Shown: in pieces, positions 1 to 8,260 of the stretch
How positions within the stretch are numbered: position 1 is the stretch's first letter
How the letters are laid out: each line of letters starts with the position of its first letter
Assembly (NCBI GenBank): GCA_019638455.1
Contig: JAHBTU010000005.1
Location: 124,001 to 188,000 of the forward strand
DNA from: Saprospiraceae bacterium
GTDB taxonomy: Bacteria > Bacteroidota > Bacteroidia > Chitinophagales > Saprospiraceae
Reading direction: 5' to 3'
DNA length: 64,000 bases
The notes under the pieces: generated by a model
What the model was told of the DNA's origin: nothing
The model's database searches: none
Seen by the model: the letters and a program-made list of their open reading frames with translations, nothing else
Translations under genes and position numbers: made by a program

Positions 1-232
1 ACCTTCCATGGGGTAGCGGCGGCTCAACTCTCCCAAGTGTTCAACAATCTGATCAGTGCTGTCGCGCCTTGCTTTATAGGCATAAACACTGCGACTTAGC
101 CCTGCGATACGACATCCACGTTCTTTGCTAACCTTATGCTCTTCGACCACCCAGTCTGCCAGACCTCTTCGCTCGCAGGGCTTTAAAACTTTTTTTCCAA
201 CACATCTTTGAGGATGCGATGATCCAAGCTTA
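1..232 (-). pseudogene. IS3-family OrfA end and OrfB start, partial
   Basis: On the minus strand, bases 232 to about 184 encode the end of OrfA (SLDHRILKDVLEKKF, then stop). At 189-196 there is an A7G run (A AAA AAG), the classic IS3 -1 frameshift heptamer. A -1 slip there reads VLKPCERRGLADWVVEEH and on through a good OrfB start (KERGCRIAGLSRSVYAYKAR). OrfB would carry the DDE integrase core, which lies outside the window. The frame assignment is direct from the sequence; programmed frameshifting is inferred from the family. Confidence 0.75.
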
Positions 233-1135
233 GAGCATGTTCAAAAATTTTTGGTTAGTGAGGTGGGGTTAGTGCAGAACAACTTTTTGTCAAGCGGCCA
301 TTCGCCCTAAAATCACTTGAATGTTCGCCAGCAATATCATGGATTCCGAACTTTTTGTTGTTTTTTCATGGTCTTTATCCAATCGTCGGAAGAAATTGAA
401 CCAGCCGAAAGTCCGTTCGTTGACCCAGCGTTTTTTGATGGGCACAAAGCCCTTGGAGGTTGGCGGACGTGAAGATATCTCCACCTCCACGCCGAGTTCG
501 GAGGCGGCAAACTCGCTGAAAGCGCCGGCGTAAACCCCGTCCACCAGAATCTTTTTCAACCGGCCAAAGTGGGCCGAGCATTGTTTCAACAATTGAATGC
601 CCATTTGACCGTCGGGCTTGTTGGCGGCACTGACCACCACACCAATGACGAGACCCAAAGTGTCCACCAGGATGTGCCGCTTGCGTCCGTTCACTTTCTT
701 GTTGCCGTCAACGCCCCTTTCTTCGTGGACAAAAGGCGCTGCCTTAACAGATTGGCTGTCAATGCAGACAAGGCTTGCGCTGACCTCCTTGCCCCAAAAA
801 AGCCGCTCCAGTTCGGCCACCCAGTCGTTCACCGTTTGCCAAACACCCTGGCGCGACCACCGATGAAAATAATAGTACACGCTCTTCCAAGGCGGAAAAA
901 CAGCGGGCAGGTTGCGCCACTGGCCGCCTGTCCGGTGCAAGTACAAAATGCCGTTCACGACGGCTCGCAAATTATGTTTGCGTTTCCTTTGGTAGGGCAA
1001 AACTTCTTTCAGAACTTCCCATTGGGAATCGGTCAACTCAGTAAACTGCGTTTGCATAATTTTTAAGTTTTGGTCAACTCAAAATTACGCACCGATTCCC
1101 ATGTTTTTTAAAACAAATAATTTTTGAACATGGTC
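233..1135 (-). mobile_element. IS5-family insertion sequence, complete, 903 bp
   Basis: The element has imperfect terminal inverted repeats (GAGCATGTTCAAAAATTTTT at 233 and, on the opposite strand, GACCATGTTCAAAAATTATT ending at 1135). It is flanked by a TTA direct repeat at 230-232 and 1136-1138, a TNA-type target duplication as seen in some IS5 groups. It holds one intact transposase on the minus strand and sits inside OrfA of an IS3-family element. Intact ends, target duplication and open reading frame suggest a recent insertion. Confidence 0.9.
290..1057 (-). CDS. IS5-family DDE transposase
   Basis: A 255-residue transposase catalysing cut-and-paste movement of the 903-bp element around it. 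The N-terminal domain (about residues 1-75, LTDSQWEVLKEVLP then GQWRNLP) is the small helical domain found before many IS5 catalytic cores. The DDE core follows: first aspartate in VCIDSQSVKAA near residue 100, second in ILVDGVYAG near 173, and the glutamate in RWVNERTFGWF near 215, the usual spacing. Length and intactness are normal for the group. The start is the first methionine of the open frame, 78 bases inside the right end. Confidence 0.92.
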   Translation of the reverse strand: MQTQFTELTDSQWEVLKEVLPYQRKRKHNLRAVVNGILYLHRTGGQWRNLPAVFPPWKSVYYYFHRWSRQGVWQTVNDWVAELERLFWGKEVSASLVCIDSQSVKAAPFVHEERGVDGNKKVNGRKRHILVDTLGLVIGVVVSAANKPDGQMGIQLLKQCSAHFGRLKKILVDGVYAGAFSEFAASELGVEVEISSRPPTSKGFVPIKKRWVNERTFGWFNFFRRLDKDHEKTTKSSESMILLANIQVILGRMAA

Positions 1136-1355
1136 TTAAGTCAGCGTACATCTGCTTCAAGCGCCGGTTTTCCTCCTCCAGATCTCGCAAGCGCTTGACC
1201 TGACTGGCTTCCATCCCGCCGTACTGCTTGCGCCACTTGTAAAAGGTAGGCTGGCTAATACCGTGCTCGCGGCACAAGTCCGACGCACTGCGGCCTTGCT
1301 CGTGAGACTTTAATATCTGAATAATCTGGGACTCGGTGAAGGTACTTCTTCGCAT
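1136..1355 (-). pseudogene. IS3-family transposase OrfA, N-terminal part (interrupted)
   Basis: This is a helix-turn-helix OrfA of the IS3 family. It begins MRRSTFTESQIIQILKSHEQ, has the HTH segment with the W in FYKWRKQYGG, and continues into a leucine-zipper-like helix (KRLRDLEEENRRLKQMYADL). The reading frame continues into the inserted IS5 element to about 1074, giving a hybrid tail that is not native. OrfA proteins bind the IS ends and are needed for transposition together with OrfB. This copy should be inactive. Confidence 0.85.
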
Positions 1356-1418
1356 AATGGTTCAAAATTAGTAGTTTTCTCTACTTTTGAACCGTACTAT
1401 TTTCGGGGAGCCGACACA

Positions 1419-1457
1419 GCCAAGTGAAGCGGACGGGGCTGATTTGCGTTGACTATA
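1419..1457 (-). repeat. 180-bp repeat family, copy 1, truncated (39 bp left)
   Basis: This stretch matches the first 39 bases of the 180-bp repeat family described at 35441-35620, in reverse orientation, ending in the terminal TATA at 1454-1457. The rest is missing, and the break coincides with the end of the IS3-family element, so the IS or an associated deletion removed it. Confidence 0.75.
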
Positions 1458-1459
1458 AA

Positions 1460-1815
1460 ACAACTCGGCGCTTTGCCGCGGCAAATCCCTGAAAAACGTG
1501 TGGTGGATTTTGTTGCGCGCCTGTACCAGGGCGCTTTTGGTGGGTATATCATCCACAGCGTCGAGACGTTGGAAAAAATGGCCGAGCTCGACGCACAGGC
1601 TCAGTCGCAACAGCGATAACACCAGCCAGACCGTTCGCCCGGCTGGCAGCAGGCGACGACGACAAAAATCCCGCCCCGGGCGGCGGAAGTATAGTTGGGG
1701 CGAATGGACTATATTTGCAACCGTGAGCCGTATGGCCCGGAAATACTTGCTGAGAGGCGACCCCATGATAGAGTGGTATTTATCACAAAGGTCGTCTCTC
1801 GCTTTATTCCAGTAG
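1460..1815 (-). pseudogene. Degenerate transposase fragment, possibly IS4-like
   Basis: The minus strand carries an open frame whose middle resembles the N-terminal part of an IS4-type transposase, notably the stretch from LCVELGHFFQRLDAV to IPTKSALVQARNKI and HHTFFRDL. No DDE catalytic core follows; the frame runs into the neighbouring repeat and IS3 end. The reading can be extended upstream of its first ATG to about 1815 without a stop. I read this as debris of an older insertion; family assignment is uncertain. Confidence 0.4.
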
Positions 1816-1946
1816 GCTTAACTTAATGGGCATGATGCCACCGTTATCCCCAACAAAAAACAAAACAAAAAGTATCATAATATTGGAAAAATAGCCTTGA
1901 ACTCACTGATTTTGGCTACTTTCGCTCCTAAAATGAAAGTAAAAAA

Positions 1947-2927
1947 ATGAAAAATAGCCAAGTTTTTGATTATCAGGATATTATTTCCAGCATCTTGGAG
2001 CAATTGCCAGACATGGTTTGCGAAGCAGATGTTGTTGAGTACATCAAAACAAACAAGATTAGTCTGAACGGCGACGGAAAAGGTGTTCAAGCAGTTTTGA
2101 ATTTTTTCCAAAACGGGTTGTATGTAAATGGCAAGACAGTTGATGAAAAAGTTTCGTTTGAAACAGAAGACGGGCGAGTAAAAATCTATCAACAAGACGT
2201 TTTGACTTTTTTGAAATCATTGCCTAGTTACAGCATTGATCTAATAATTACAGACCCAGCCTATTCGGGAATGAACCAAAGATTAAAGTTAGGTAAGGGA
2301 AAAATAATAGGGAAATATAAAGATAAAGGAGACGGAGCGAAATGGTTTGACGAATTCCATGATACGGAAGAAAACTATAATGCTTTTTTGGCAGAGTGTT
2401 CAAGAGTATTAAAGCCAAACCGTCATATTTTTATCATGTTCGACTCTTATTCCTTGCTTTCACTTGCCCCTATGCTCCGAGAGACTTTTGAAGTTAAAAA
2501 TATTCTGGTTTGGGACAAGCAGCATATTGGTTTAGGGCATTATTTCAGGCGGAGGCATGAGTTTATTGTTTTTGCCAGCAAAGGCAAACGACACTTGACT
2601 GCAAAAAACATCCCTGATGTTTGGCGAATAAAGCGGGTAACAAATTTTAAATACCCAACTCAAAAACCCACAGAAGTCTTTGAAATGATGATAGCAAGTA
2701 GCGCAGAGAAAGATTTCGTGGTTTGTGACCCGTTTTTGGGCAGTGGTTCGTCTGCGATTGCCAGCCTGAAAAGAGGTTGCAAGTTTATTGGGTGCGATAT
2801 TGCATCATCCTCAATTGAAACAACAACAAATAGGGTCAAATGGTATCTCGAAAACGGAACAGATACCTTACAGCCCAATTCGCTCGTTGACGATAAAGAA
2901 ATAAAAAGTATTCTAACGAATGGCTAA
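1947..2927 (+). CDS. Type II DNA methyltransferase (beta-class, DPAY)
   Basis: A 326-residue S-adenosylmethionine-dependent DNA methyltransferase that should protect host sites from the nuclease encoded next to it. The catalytic motif IV (TDPAY, residues 102-106) precedes the AdoMet-binding motif I (DPFLGSGSSA, 261-270), with a YPTQKP box at 236-241; that order is the beta class, usually N6-adenine or N4-cytosine enzymes. The first 75 residues form an extra N-terminal region. It overlaps the downstream nuclease gene by 8 bases, a strong sign of co-expression. The locus is clearly AT-richer than the chromosome around it and is bordered by IS debris, which points to horizontal acquisition. Target specificity cannot be read from sequence alone. 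Confidence 0.9.
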   Translation: MKNSQVFDYQDIISSILEQLPDMVCEADVVEYIKTNKISLNGDGKGVQAVLNFFQNGLYVNGKTVDEKVSFETEDGRVKIYQQDVLTFLKSLPSYSIDLIITDPAYSGMNQRLKLGKGKIIGKYKDKGDGAKWFDEFHDTEENYNAFLAECSRVLKPNRHIFIMFDSYSLLSLAPMLRETFEVKNILVWDKQHIGLGHYFRRRHEFIVFASKGKRHLTAKNIPDVWRIKRVTNFKYPTQKPTEVFEMMIASSAEKDFVVCDPFLGSGSSAIASLKRGCKFIGCDIASSSIETTTNRVKWYLENGTDTLQPNSLVDDKEIKSILTNG

Positions 2928-4587
2928 TTTGCAGAAAACCAGAACGTTGTTTGCTTTCACATCGCCACGAACAGTTGAAAAGATTGTACCCGAAATAAAA
3001 TTGTTGGCGGACAACTTTGGCGGCAAGGTTTGGAATGAAAGCACTCAAATTGATTTTTTCCGTGACTTGTTCGAGTCTGATTTCTACGACGGGAATACGA
3101 TGCCCGATAATGTGCCATTAGCCGCAAGAGATAGAATTACCCGTGCGCCAAAGGCATTGGGCTTTGTTGATTTGAAACCGACAATCCAACTTACCGAAGC
3201 AGGTGCAAAGTTGGTAAGCGGAAAGCTTCTGCATGAGACGATAACAAGGCAACTTCTCAAATTTCAACTACCTTCCCCTTATCATAAAACAACCGAAGAC
3301 TTTTATGTCAAGCCATATTTGGAATTTTTGCGTCTGACAAAACGGGTTGGTAGCCTTTCAAAAACGGAGGTTGCCTTGTTTTTCACTCAACTTACCCATA
3401 TAAACAAGTTTGAGGATGTCGTCCAAATGATTGAGGAGTTTCGAGCCGACGCCAAAGAGTTTAAAGGCAGCCGAAAAACCTACGTTGATGCTTGTTTTAC
3501 CAAGCAGGTATTGAAGATTTACGCAGACGATATTGAAAAGGCAGATTTCAAAACAAGGGAAAGTTCTGATTTGTCGCTTCAAAAATTTGTAAAGACGAAA
3601 AAGAGTAACCTCTCAGATTATGCTGACGCTTTTCTACGCTACGTCCGTGCAACTCAACTTATCACATTTGAGGGCAAGTCTTTCAGGGCTGTGATTGCGC
3701 CCTCGAAAACCGAAGATGTCGATTTTATCTTGAAAAACACAATCCGTAACCCGACAGTTTTCAAGACAGAAAAAGACTTCAAAGCATATCTTTTTGCGAT
3801 TGACAATATCCGACTTTTGACTGATAATAGGGATTTGCTTGTCCAGAAGTTGCAAAAACTAAAACTGACATTCTCCAAAGAACTTGATATTGAAGGTTTG
3901 AAAGATATTTTGGAGGCCGGCGAGGAAAGTACCAAACAGGAAAAATTAGCAGAAACTGCAAAGAGGCTTAAAGACTACAAAGAGTTTGAGGACATAATTG
4001 AGGTTTTCAAACAGATTTCAAAAAGGGAAGTACCAGACCCTCCGCTTTATTTGGAATGGAATATTTGGAGGGCTTTGGTCATGCTCAATTATGCGAAGGC
4101 AATCAATGGAAATTTTTCAATTGACCTTGACGGTGTACCCCTCAATACCGCAAGAGGAAATATGCCGGATATTGAGGCTGAGTATGAAGATTTTAGACTG
4201 ATAGTTGAAGTAACGACATCCACAGGAAACAAGCAGTACGAAATGGAAGGCGAGCCCGTTGCAAGGCACTTTGGTGATTTGCAATTGAAGTCCGACAAGC
4301 CGGTTTACTGTCTTTTCATCGCATCAAAAATAAGTGAAGGCTCATTGGCTCACTTCTTCAATTTGAACAAAATGAATACCAAGCGGTACGGCGGAAAAAC
4401 AAGGATAATACCGATAAATCAAGAACGGTTTATAGATTTTGTAACGGTGGCGAAAAATCAGAACTTCAACGATTCAAAAAGATTAAAATCATATTTTGAT
4501 ACTCTGATTGAACAAAACTTTGTAGTAGAGGATGAAAGTGTCTGGTTTCAAAATATTGAGCAATCAGTTACAAAATGGCTATATTGA
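2920..4587 (+). CDS. AlwI-family type II restriction endonuclease
   Basis: A 555-residue protein resembling the AlwI/MlyI/PleI type IIS endonuclease family, which cut at a fixed distance from asymmetric sites. Support comes from length, the N-terminal region with SPRTVEKIVPEIK, and a C-terminal nuclease-like segment rich in acidic residues, PDIEAEYEDFRLIVEVT at residues 416-432, where the catalytic carboxylates probably lie. The start ATG at 2920 is inside the methyltransferase end (stop at 2925-2927). The family call is from remembered sequence character, not a search. GGATC-type specificity would be expected for AlwI itself but is not established here. A generic type II nuclease is the fallback reading. 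Confidence 0.75.
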   Translation: MANLQKTRTLFAFTSPRTVEKIVPEIKLLADNFGGKVWNESTQIDFFRDLFESDFYDGNTMPDNVPLAARDRITRAPKALGFVDLKPTIQLTEAGAKLVSGKLLHETITRQLLKFQLPSPYHKTTEDFYVKPYLEFLRLTKRVGSLSKTEVALFFTQLTHINKFEDVVQMIEEFRADAKEFKGSRKTYVDACFTKQVLKIYADDIEKADFKTRESSDLSLQKFVKTKKSNLSDYADAFLRYVRATQLITFEGKSFRAVIAPSKTEDVDFILKNTIRNPTVFKTEKDFKAYLFAIDNIRLLTDNRDLLVQKLQKLKLTFSKELDIEGLKDILEAGEESTKQEKLAETAKRLKDYKEFEDIIEVFKQISKREVPDPPLYLEWNIWRALVMLNYAKAINGNFSIDLDGVPLNTARGNMPDIEAEYEDFRLIVEVTTSTGNKQYEMEGEPVARHFGDLQLKSDKPVYCLFIASKISEGSLAHFFNLNKMNTKRYGGKTRIIPINQERFIDFVTVAKNQNFNDSKRLKSYFDTLIEQNFVVEDESVWFQNIEQSVTKWLY

Positions 4588-4598
4588 AGAAATAAAAG

Positions 4599-4626
4599 GG
4601 CATGAACAACGGATGTTCCCCCATGC
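4599..4626 (+). terminator. Possible terminator hairpin after the restriction-modification locus
   Basis: GGCATG at the left pairs with CATGCC at the right, with an inner GAAC/GTTC pair. It lies just after the nuclease stop and before the convergent TMTC-like gene. There is no strong T-run, so function is uncertain. Confidence 0.35.
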
Positions 4627-4699
4627 CTCCTAACCGTCGGCACAGCGCACATCCAACCGCTAGCGACCCAATCTTCCCCAAGTCATTGTTCGTTCAGGT

Positions 4700-6394
4700 T
4701 CAGTTTCCGCCAGTGCTATTCCTTCTTTCCCATTCGGTCAAGTCCGACTCGGCTTTTGCCGCCTCGCCCAACGACTTATAGGCATTGCCCCGGGCGCGGT
4801 AGGCGCGAGCGAAGTTGGGGTTGAGTTCGAGCGTCCTCGAAAAGTCGGCGACGGCATCGTTTAGGCGGCCCAGATTGAGCAGCGAAAGACCGCGATTGTA
4901 GTATTGCTCCGCGTCATTGGGATAATGTTCCAGATACTTGCTCAGGTCGGCCACGGATTTTTCGTATTGTTTCATCATCCCATACAAGCCACCGCGAAAT
5001 TTGTAGGATTCATACAAATTAGGATTGATTTCCAGGGACTTGTCAAAGTCCCGGATGGCTTCCTTTATTTTGCCCTTGTTGCCGAAGTGCTTGGCGCGTG
5101 CCGCATACATAAGCCCGTTTTGATAGTATCCGTTTTCGATGGCATTGCTCACAACGGTGTTGGTGTCTTTCCATACACTGATTTGCCGAAGGCAAAGTAT
5201 CACTATCAAGCCAAGCCAAGCAAGGCCTATCCATCGCAGCCCACCTGACAGGCTTGGCCACCGCTCTCGCAGTGCTTGCCATCCTTTCACCAAAATCAGG
5301 CTGGTACCAATCATTGCCAAATAATTGTAGTGGTCTGCGATGAACTCAAATGTCCCGTGCGACACGAATGGAAGCATGACGGACACGTTTGCGAAAAAGA
5401 ACAACAACCCAAACCAAAGCCATGATGCTTTTTCGCGATAGCGCCAAGCGGCGATGAAACTGACAATCACGACAAATGGTGCAATCAGATAAGGCCAGGG
5501 TAGGTGGCCGTTCACTTTGTCGAACGAGTAATAGATGTTTAGTTCAAATGGGGCAAGCGTGTTGAACCAATAAAAAACAGGGGTGTAGCACAACACCTGC
5601 AAGCGTTCCAAAAGCGTAAGCTCGCTTCCCGGCGTCTCGGTGGCAATGGCCGACTGGGTGCGGGAGTAAATGGTGAGCAGGCCAAAAATCAGGGCTATTA
5701 GGAAGAAAGGAAGGTAGCCAAGCATCTGACGCGCTCGTGGCATGGCGGGCTTGCGCCAAAGGTCGAGCACCACAAGCACCAAGGGAAGGGTCACTGCGGC
5801 GCTTTTCGAGAGGCAGGCGGCCACGAAAAGCAACAGTGACAGGTAGTAGGGTTTCGCCTCCGCTGGCCGTTCGGCATAATCGAGATATTTCAAGCACGAT
5901 AGCAAAAAAAACATGGAAAAAAGCGGGGTGCTAAACCCCGCTATCCAAGCGACCGATTCTACTTGAACAGGGTGGATGGCGAACAGGAGCGTCACGGCCA
6001 ATGATGTCTTTGCCCCCATACTCAAGCGGGTCAGCAAACGAAACACCAGCCAGATGTTGAAGGCGTGAACAGCAAGACTAAATAGGTGATACCAAAAAGG
6101 GTTGTCTTTCCCCAATGTGTACGCCACGCCATAAACTGCCCATGTAAGGGGGGCGTACATGCCCAAGTTGAAGGAGGAGAACAGTTTGAAATCGCGCACT
6201 GCCGGGTTGTCAACAGTAGCGGTATGATCGTCAATGCCCAGCAATTCGTTCGTCAGGCCCGTGCTAAAAACCAATACCCCCAGCACGAGCGGTACCCATG
6301 GCATCCACTTGTCGGAAATCGTTTGTTTTTTCGTTGGCATTGCTGCCGACTTCGAGGGGCGAGCATGAGGCTTAGGCACATTTTTTTTTGCCAT
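4700..6394 (-). CDS. TMTC-like polytopic membrane protein with C-terminal TPRs
   Basis: A 564-residue inner membrane protein with about ten predicted transmembrane segments in the first 400 residues, then soluble tetratricopeptide repeats to the end (EAIRDFDKSLEINPNLYES, DAVADFSRTLELNPNFARA). This layout matches bacterial TMTC-type proteins, whose eukaryotic relatives are O-mannosyltransferases; the motif AIHPVQVESVAWIAG is typical of that group. Acceptor and donor are unknown here. I chose the ATG at 6394 because it begins a lysine-rich cytoplasmic N-terminus (MAKKNVPKPH). An in-frame ATG at 6469 would overlap the upstream stress protein gene by 4 bases and is also possible. Likely transcribed with that gene. 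Confidence 0.75.
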   Translation of the reverse strand: MAKKNVPKPHARPSKSAAMPTKKQTISDKWMPWVPLVLGVLVFSTGLTNELLGIDDHTATVDNPAVRDFKLFSSFNLGMYAPLTWAVYGVAYTLGKDNPFWYHLFSLAVHAFNIWLVFRLLTRLSMGAKTSLAVTLLFAIHPVQVESVAWIAGFSTPLFSMFFLLSCLKYLDYAERPAEAKPYYLSLLLFVAACLSKSAAVTLPLVLVVLDLWRKPAMPRARQMLGYLPFFLIALIFGLLTIYSRTQSAIATETPGSELTLLERLQVLCYTPVFYWFNTLAPFELNIYYSFDKVNGHLPWPYLIAPFVVIVSFIAAWRYREKASWLWFGLLFFFANVSVMLPFVSHGTFEFIADHYNYLAMIGTSLILVKGWQALRERWPSLSGGLRWIGLAWLGLIVILCLRQISVWKDTNTVVSNAIENGYYQNGLMYAARAKHFGNKGKIKEAIRDFDKSLEINPNLYESYKFRGGLYGMMKQYEKSVADLSKYLEHYPNDAEQYYNRGLSLLNLGRLNDAVADFSRTLELNPNFARAYRARGNAYKSLGEAAKAESDLTEWERRNSTGGN

Positions 6395-6465
6395 GAAGGG
6401 AAGTTTTGACCTATTCCGGCGAAAGGTACATCGAAGGTTTACATTCCAGCAATACCCTATTCGCT

Positions 6466-7311
6466 TCAACGCACCGCCACGCTCAGCACAGGGATTTTAG
6501 AATGATTGACCGTGTCCTCCGTGAGACTTCCAAACAGTAGGTGCGACAAGCCCCTTCGCTGATGAGTGCCCATCGCAATCAAGTCTGCCCCCACTCGTGC
6601 CGCAAATTGCAAAATGGAGGCCTCTTCATTGAAGTTGCTGCCCAAGGTGTGGACGCTGAAGTTGTTCAGCCCTGCCTTTTGTGCGAAGGAGCCCGCCACC
6701 TGCTCTATTTCCTGCTCTGAGCGGAGCATGGCAGGGTTGTTCAAATACAACACCTTGACCGTGAAAGGCCAGTGCCGTTGCCACTCGGCCAATTGCTCGA
6801 ACACGGGCATTTGGTTTTTCTCCAAAGTAGAAGGCAGCACCACCGTTTTCAGGTCAAAATCACCCGATTCCTCCGGGACGGCAAGCACCGGACATGGAGC
6901 CGTGCGAATCACTTTTTCTGTGTTGGAACCCACAAAGAACTCTGCCGCGCCTGTGGCCCCCTTTGTGCCAATCACCACCAAATCGGCCTTGTCCTCTTCC
7001 GCCACGCGCCGTATGGACGCATAGAGCAAGCCCTCTTCTATGCGAGTGTCAATGTCAAGTTCTTCGAAACCCGGCTCAGCCACCAAAGACTTTTTGGTGT
7101 GCCGAAACTCATCTGCCACCATGTCGTAATAACTTTTCATGTCGTAGGAGCCGATAAAATTGTATTCCGGCAGCACGGGCGCGTAAGCAAGCGCCGTGTT
7201 GGTGTGCATCAGCCCGAGCCTTGCGCCGGTTTTGGTAGCTATGGTAGCAGCTACGCGCAGGGCGTGTTTGGCATTTTTGGAAAAATCGGTGGGAACGAGT
7301 ATTTTTTTCAT
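6466..7311 (-). CDS. Universal stress protein, tandem UspA domains
   Basis: A 281-residue cytoplasmic protein made of two UspA domains (roughly 1-145 and 150-281). Both retain the G-x2-G-x9-G(S/T) ATP-binding motif: GTKGATGAAEFFVGSNT and GTHQRRGLSHLLFGSLT. Such tandem proteins bind ATP and help cells survive starvation or redox stress, though the molecular mechanism is unclear. The start at 7311 gives the standard MKKILVPTDFS opening; an upstream in-frame ATG at 7362 would add 17 residues without family support. The stop touches the possible upstream start of the membrane/TPR gene. Confidence 0.92.
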   Translation of the reverse strand: MKKILVPTDFSKNAKHALRVAATIATKTGARLGLMHTNTALAYAPVLPEYNFIGSYDMKSYYDMVADEFRHTKKSLVAEPGFEELDIDTRIEEGLLYASIRRVAEEDKADLVVIGTKGATGAAEFFVGSNTEKVIRTAPCPVLAVPEESGDFDLKTVVLPSTLEKNQMPVFEQLAEWQRHWPFTVKVLYLNNPAMLRSEQEIEQVAGSFAQKAGLNNFSVHTLGSNFNEEASILQFAARVGADLIAMGTHQRRGLSHLLFGSLTEDTVNHSKIPVLSVAVR

Positions 7312-7346
7312 AAACGGAGGGAGATTTTGTTCGGACAAAAGCCTTA

Positions 7347-7390
7347 TTGACTGGATTGACAAGATTTGCAGGATTGTTTTTCAATCCTGC
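7347..7390. repeat. GACAGGATT-type hairpin repeat, partial copy
   Basis: A half copy of the hairpin family best seen at 10842-10950. TTGACTGGATTGACAAGATT is followed by a short hairpin formed by GCAGGATT (7368-7375) and AATCCTGC (7383-7390). It lies upstream of the stress protein gene. Confidence 0.55.
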
Positions 7391-7492
7391 CAACATGGAA
7401 CCTGAATCCTATCAAAAAAACGGAGTTGCACAAAGGTCTCTTCCCCCTCCAAGCCGTGCCATGACAGGGGTCACGCCGCTGGGTGAGTTTGC

Positions 7493-8260
7493 TCAATAAG
7501 GATATTTCACGTCGGTCAGAAACAACCCTTGCGGTGGCACGCTAAGGCTTTTTTTTAGCGGCTGTTGCATATCCAAAGCGGTTTTCACATCCTCCAATTC
7601 TATTTTCCCCAACCCGACGTTCAGGCAAGCGCCCACGATGAGCCGCACCATGCCGCGCAGAAAGCGATTGGCCGTGACGTGGAATACCCAGCGGAAGGCC
7701 TCGTGTCGCTTTTCCCAACGAGCCTCCTTCATTTCGCAGTCGAAATGTTCCAGCCCGCTGTCTGTTTTGCAAAAAGGGAAAAAAGAAGTGTAGTGAGGCA
7801 GCAGCGCCGCCACGCGCCGCATTTTTTCAAAATCAACTTTTCCATGCTGGGGAAAGAGCCAAGCTGTGTCGGTCTCAAATGGGTCTTTCCGCAAGGCGAT
7901 GTGGTATTCGTAGCTGCGCTCGAAGGCATCATAGCGAGCGTGCGCGTCGGCAGGCACTTGCCTTACGGAGTGCGCGGCGATGTCGTCGGGCAGAATGCTG
8001 TTCAGGCCATTTAGAAAAGTGGGGGGGAGCGTGCCTGCTGCGTCGAAATGCGCCACATAGTATCGGGCGTGCACGCCCGCATCGGTGCGTCCACAGCCAG
8101 TCACCTCTATTTTTTGTCGCAAAATCGTGGAAAGTGCCGCCTCCAGCGCAGCTTGTACCGATACGGCATTGGGCTGCACTTGCCAGCCGCTATATCGGGT
8201 GCCGAGATAGGATAGCGCAAGAAAATATCGCGTGGCCGTTGGCGAGCTGGCTTCATACAT
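7493..8260 (-). CDS. truA: tRNA pseudouridine(38-40) synthase TruA
   Basis: A 255-residue enzyme converting uridines 38-40 in the anticodon stem-loop of many tRNAs to pseudouridine. The catalytic aspartate is in the invariant GRTDAGVHA motif near residue 62. The N-terminal FLALSYLGTRYSGWQVQPN and the later FRWVFHVTANRFLRGMVR are further family signatures. Length is normal. Its start overlaps the end of the upstream phosphatase gene by 8 bases, so it is the last gene of a three-gene minus-strand unit (DUF3078 protein, phosphatase, truA). Confidence 0.96.
   Translation of the reverse strand: MYEASSPTATRYFLALSYLGTRYSGWQVQPNAVSVQAALEAALSTILRQKIEVTGCGRTDAGVHARYYVAHFDAAGTLPPTFLNGLNSILPDDIAAHSVRQVPADAHARYDAFERSYEYHIALRKDPFETDTAWLFPQHGKVDFEKMRRVAALLPHYTSFFPFCKTDSGLEHFDCEMKEARWEKRHEAFRWVFHVTANRFLRGMVRLIVGACLNVGLGKIELEDVKTALDMQQPLKKSLSVPPQGLFLTDVKYPY

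Larger units (their letters stand above)
1..1418 (-). mobile_element. IS3-family insertion sequence, truncated by window edge and split by an IS5 element
   Basis: Read on the minus strand, an IS3-type OrfA begins at 1355, is interrupted at 1136, and resumes at 232 with the end of OrfA and the start of OrfB, which runs off the window at base 1. Removing the inserted element and one copy of its TTA target duplication rejoins the frame as MYADL-SLDHRILKDVL, a typical OrfA end. The right end of the element probably lies near 1416-1418, where the terminal sequence reads TGTGTCGGCTCCCC on the minus strand; its partner end is outside the window, so the boundary is inferred. It abuts a truncated copy of the 180-bp repeat family, which suggests the IS inserted into that repeat. 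Confidence 0.8.
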
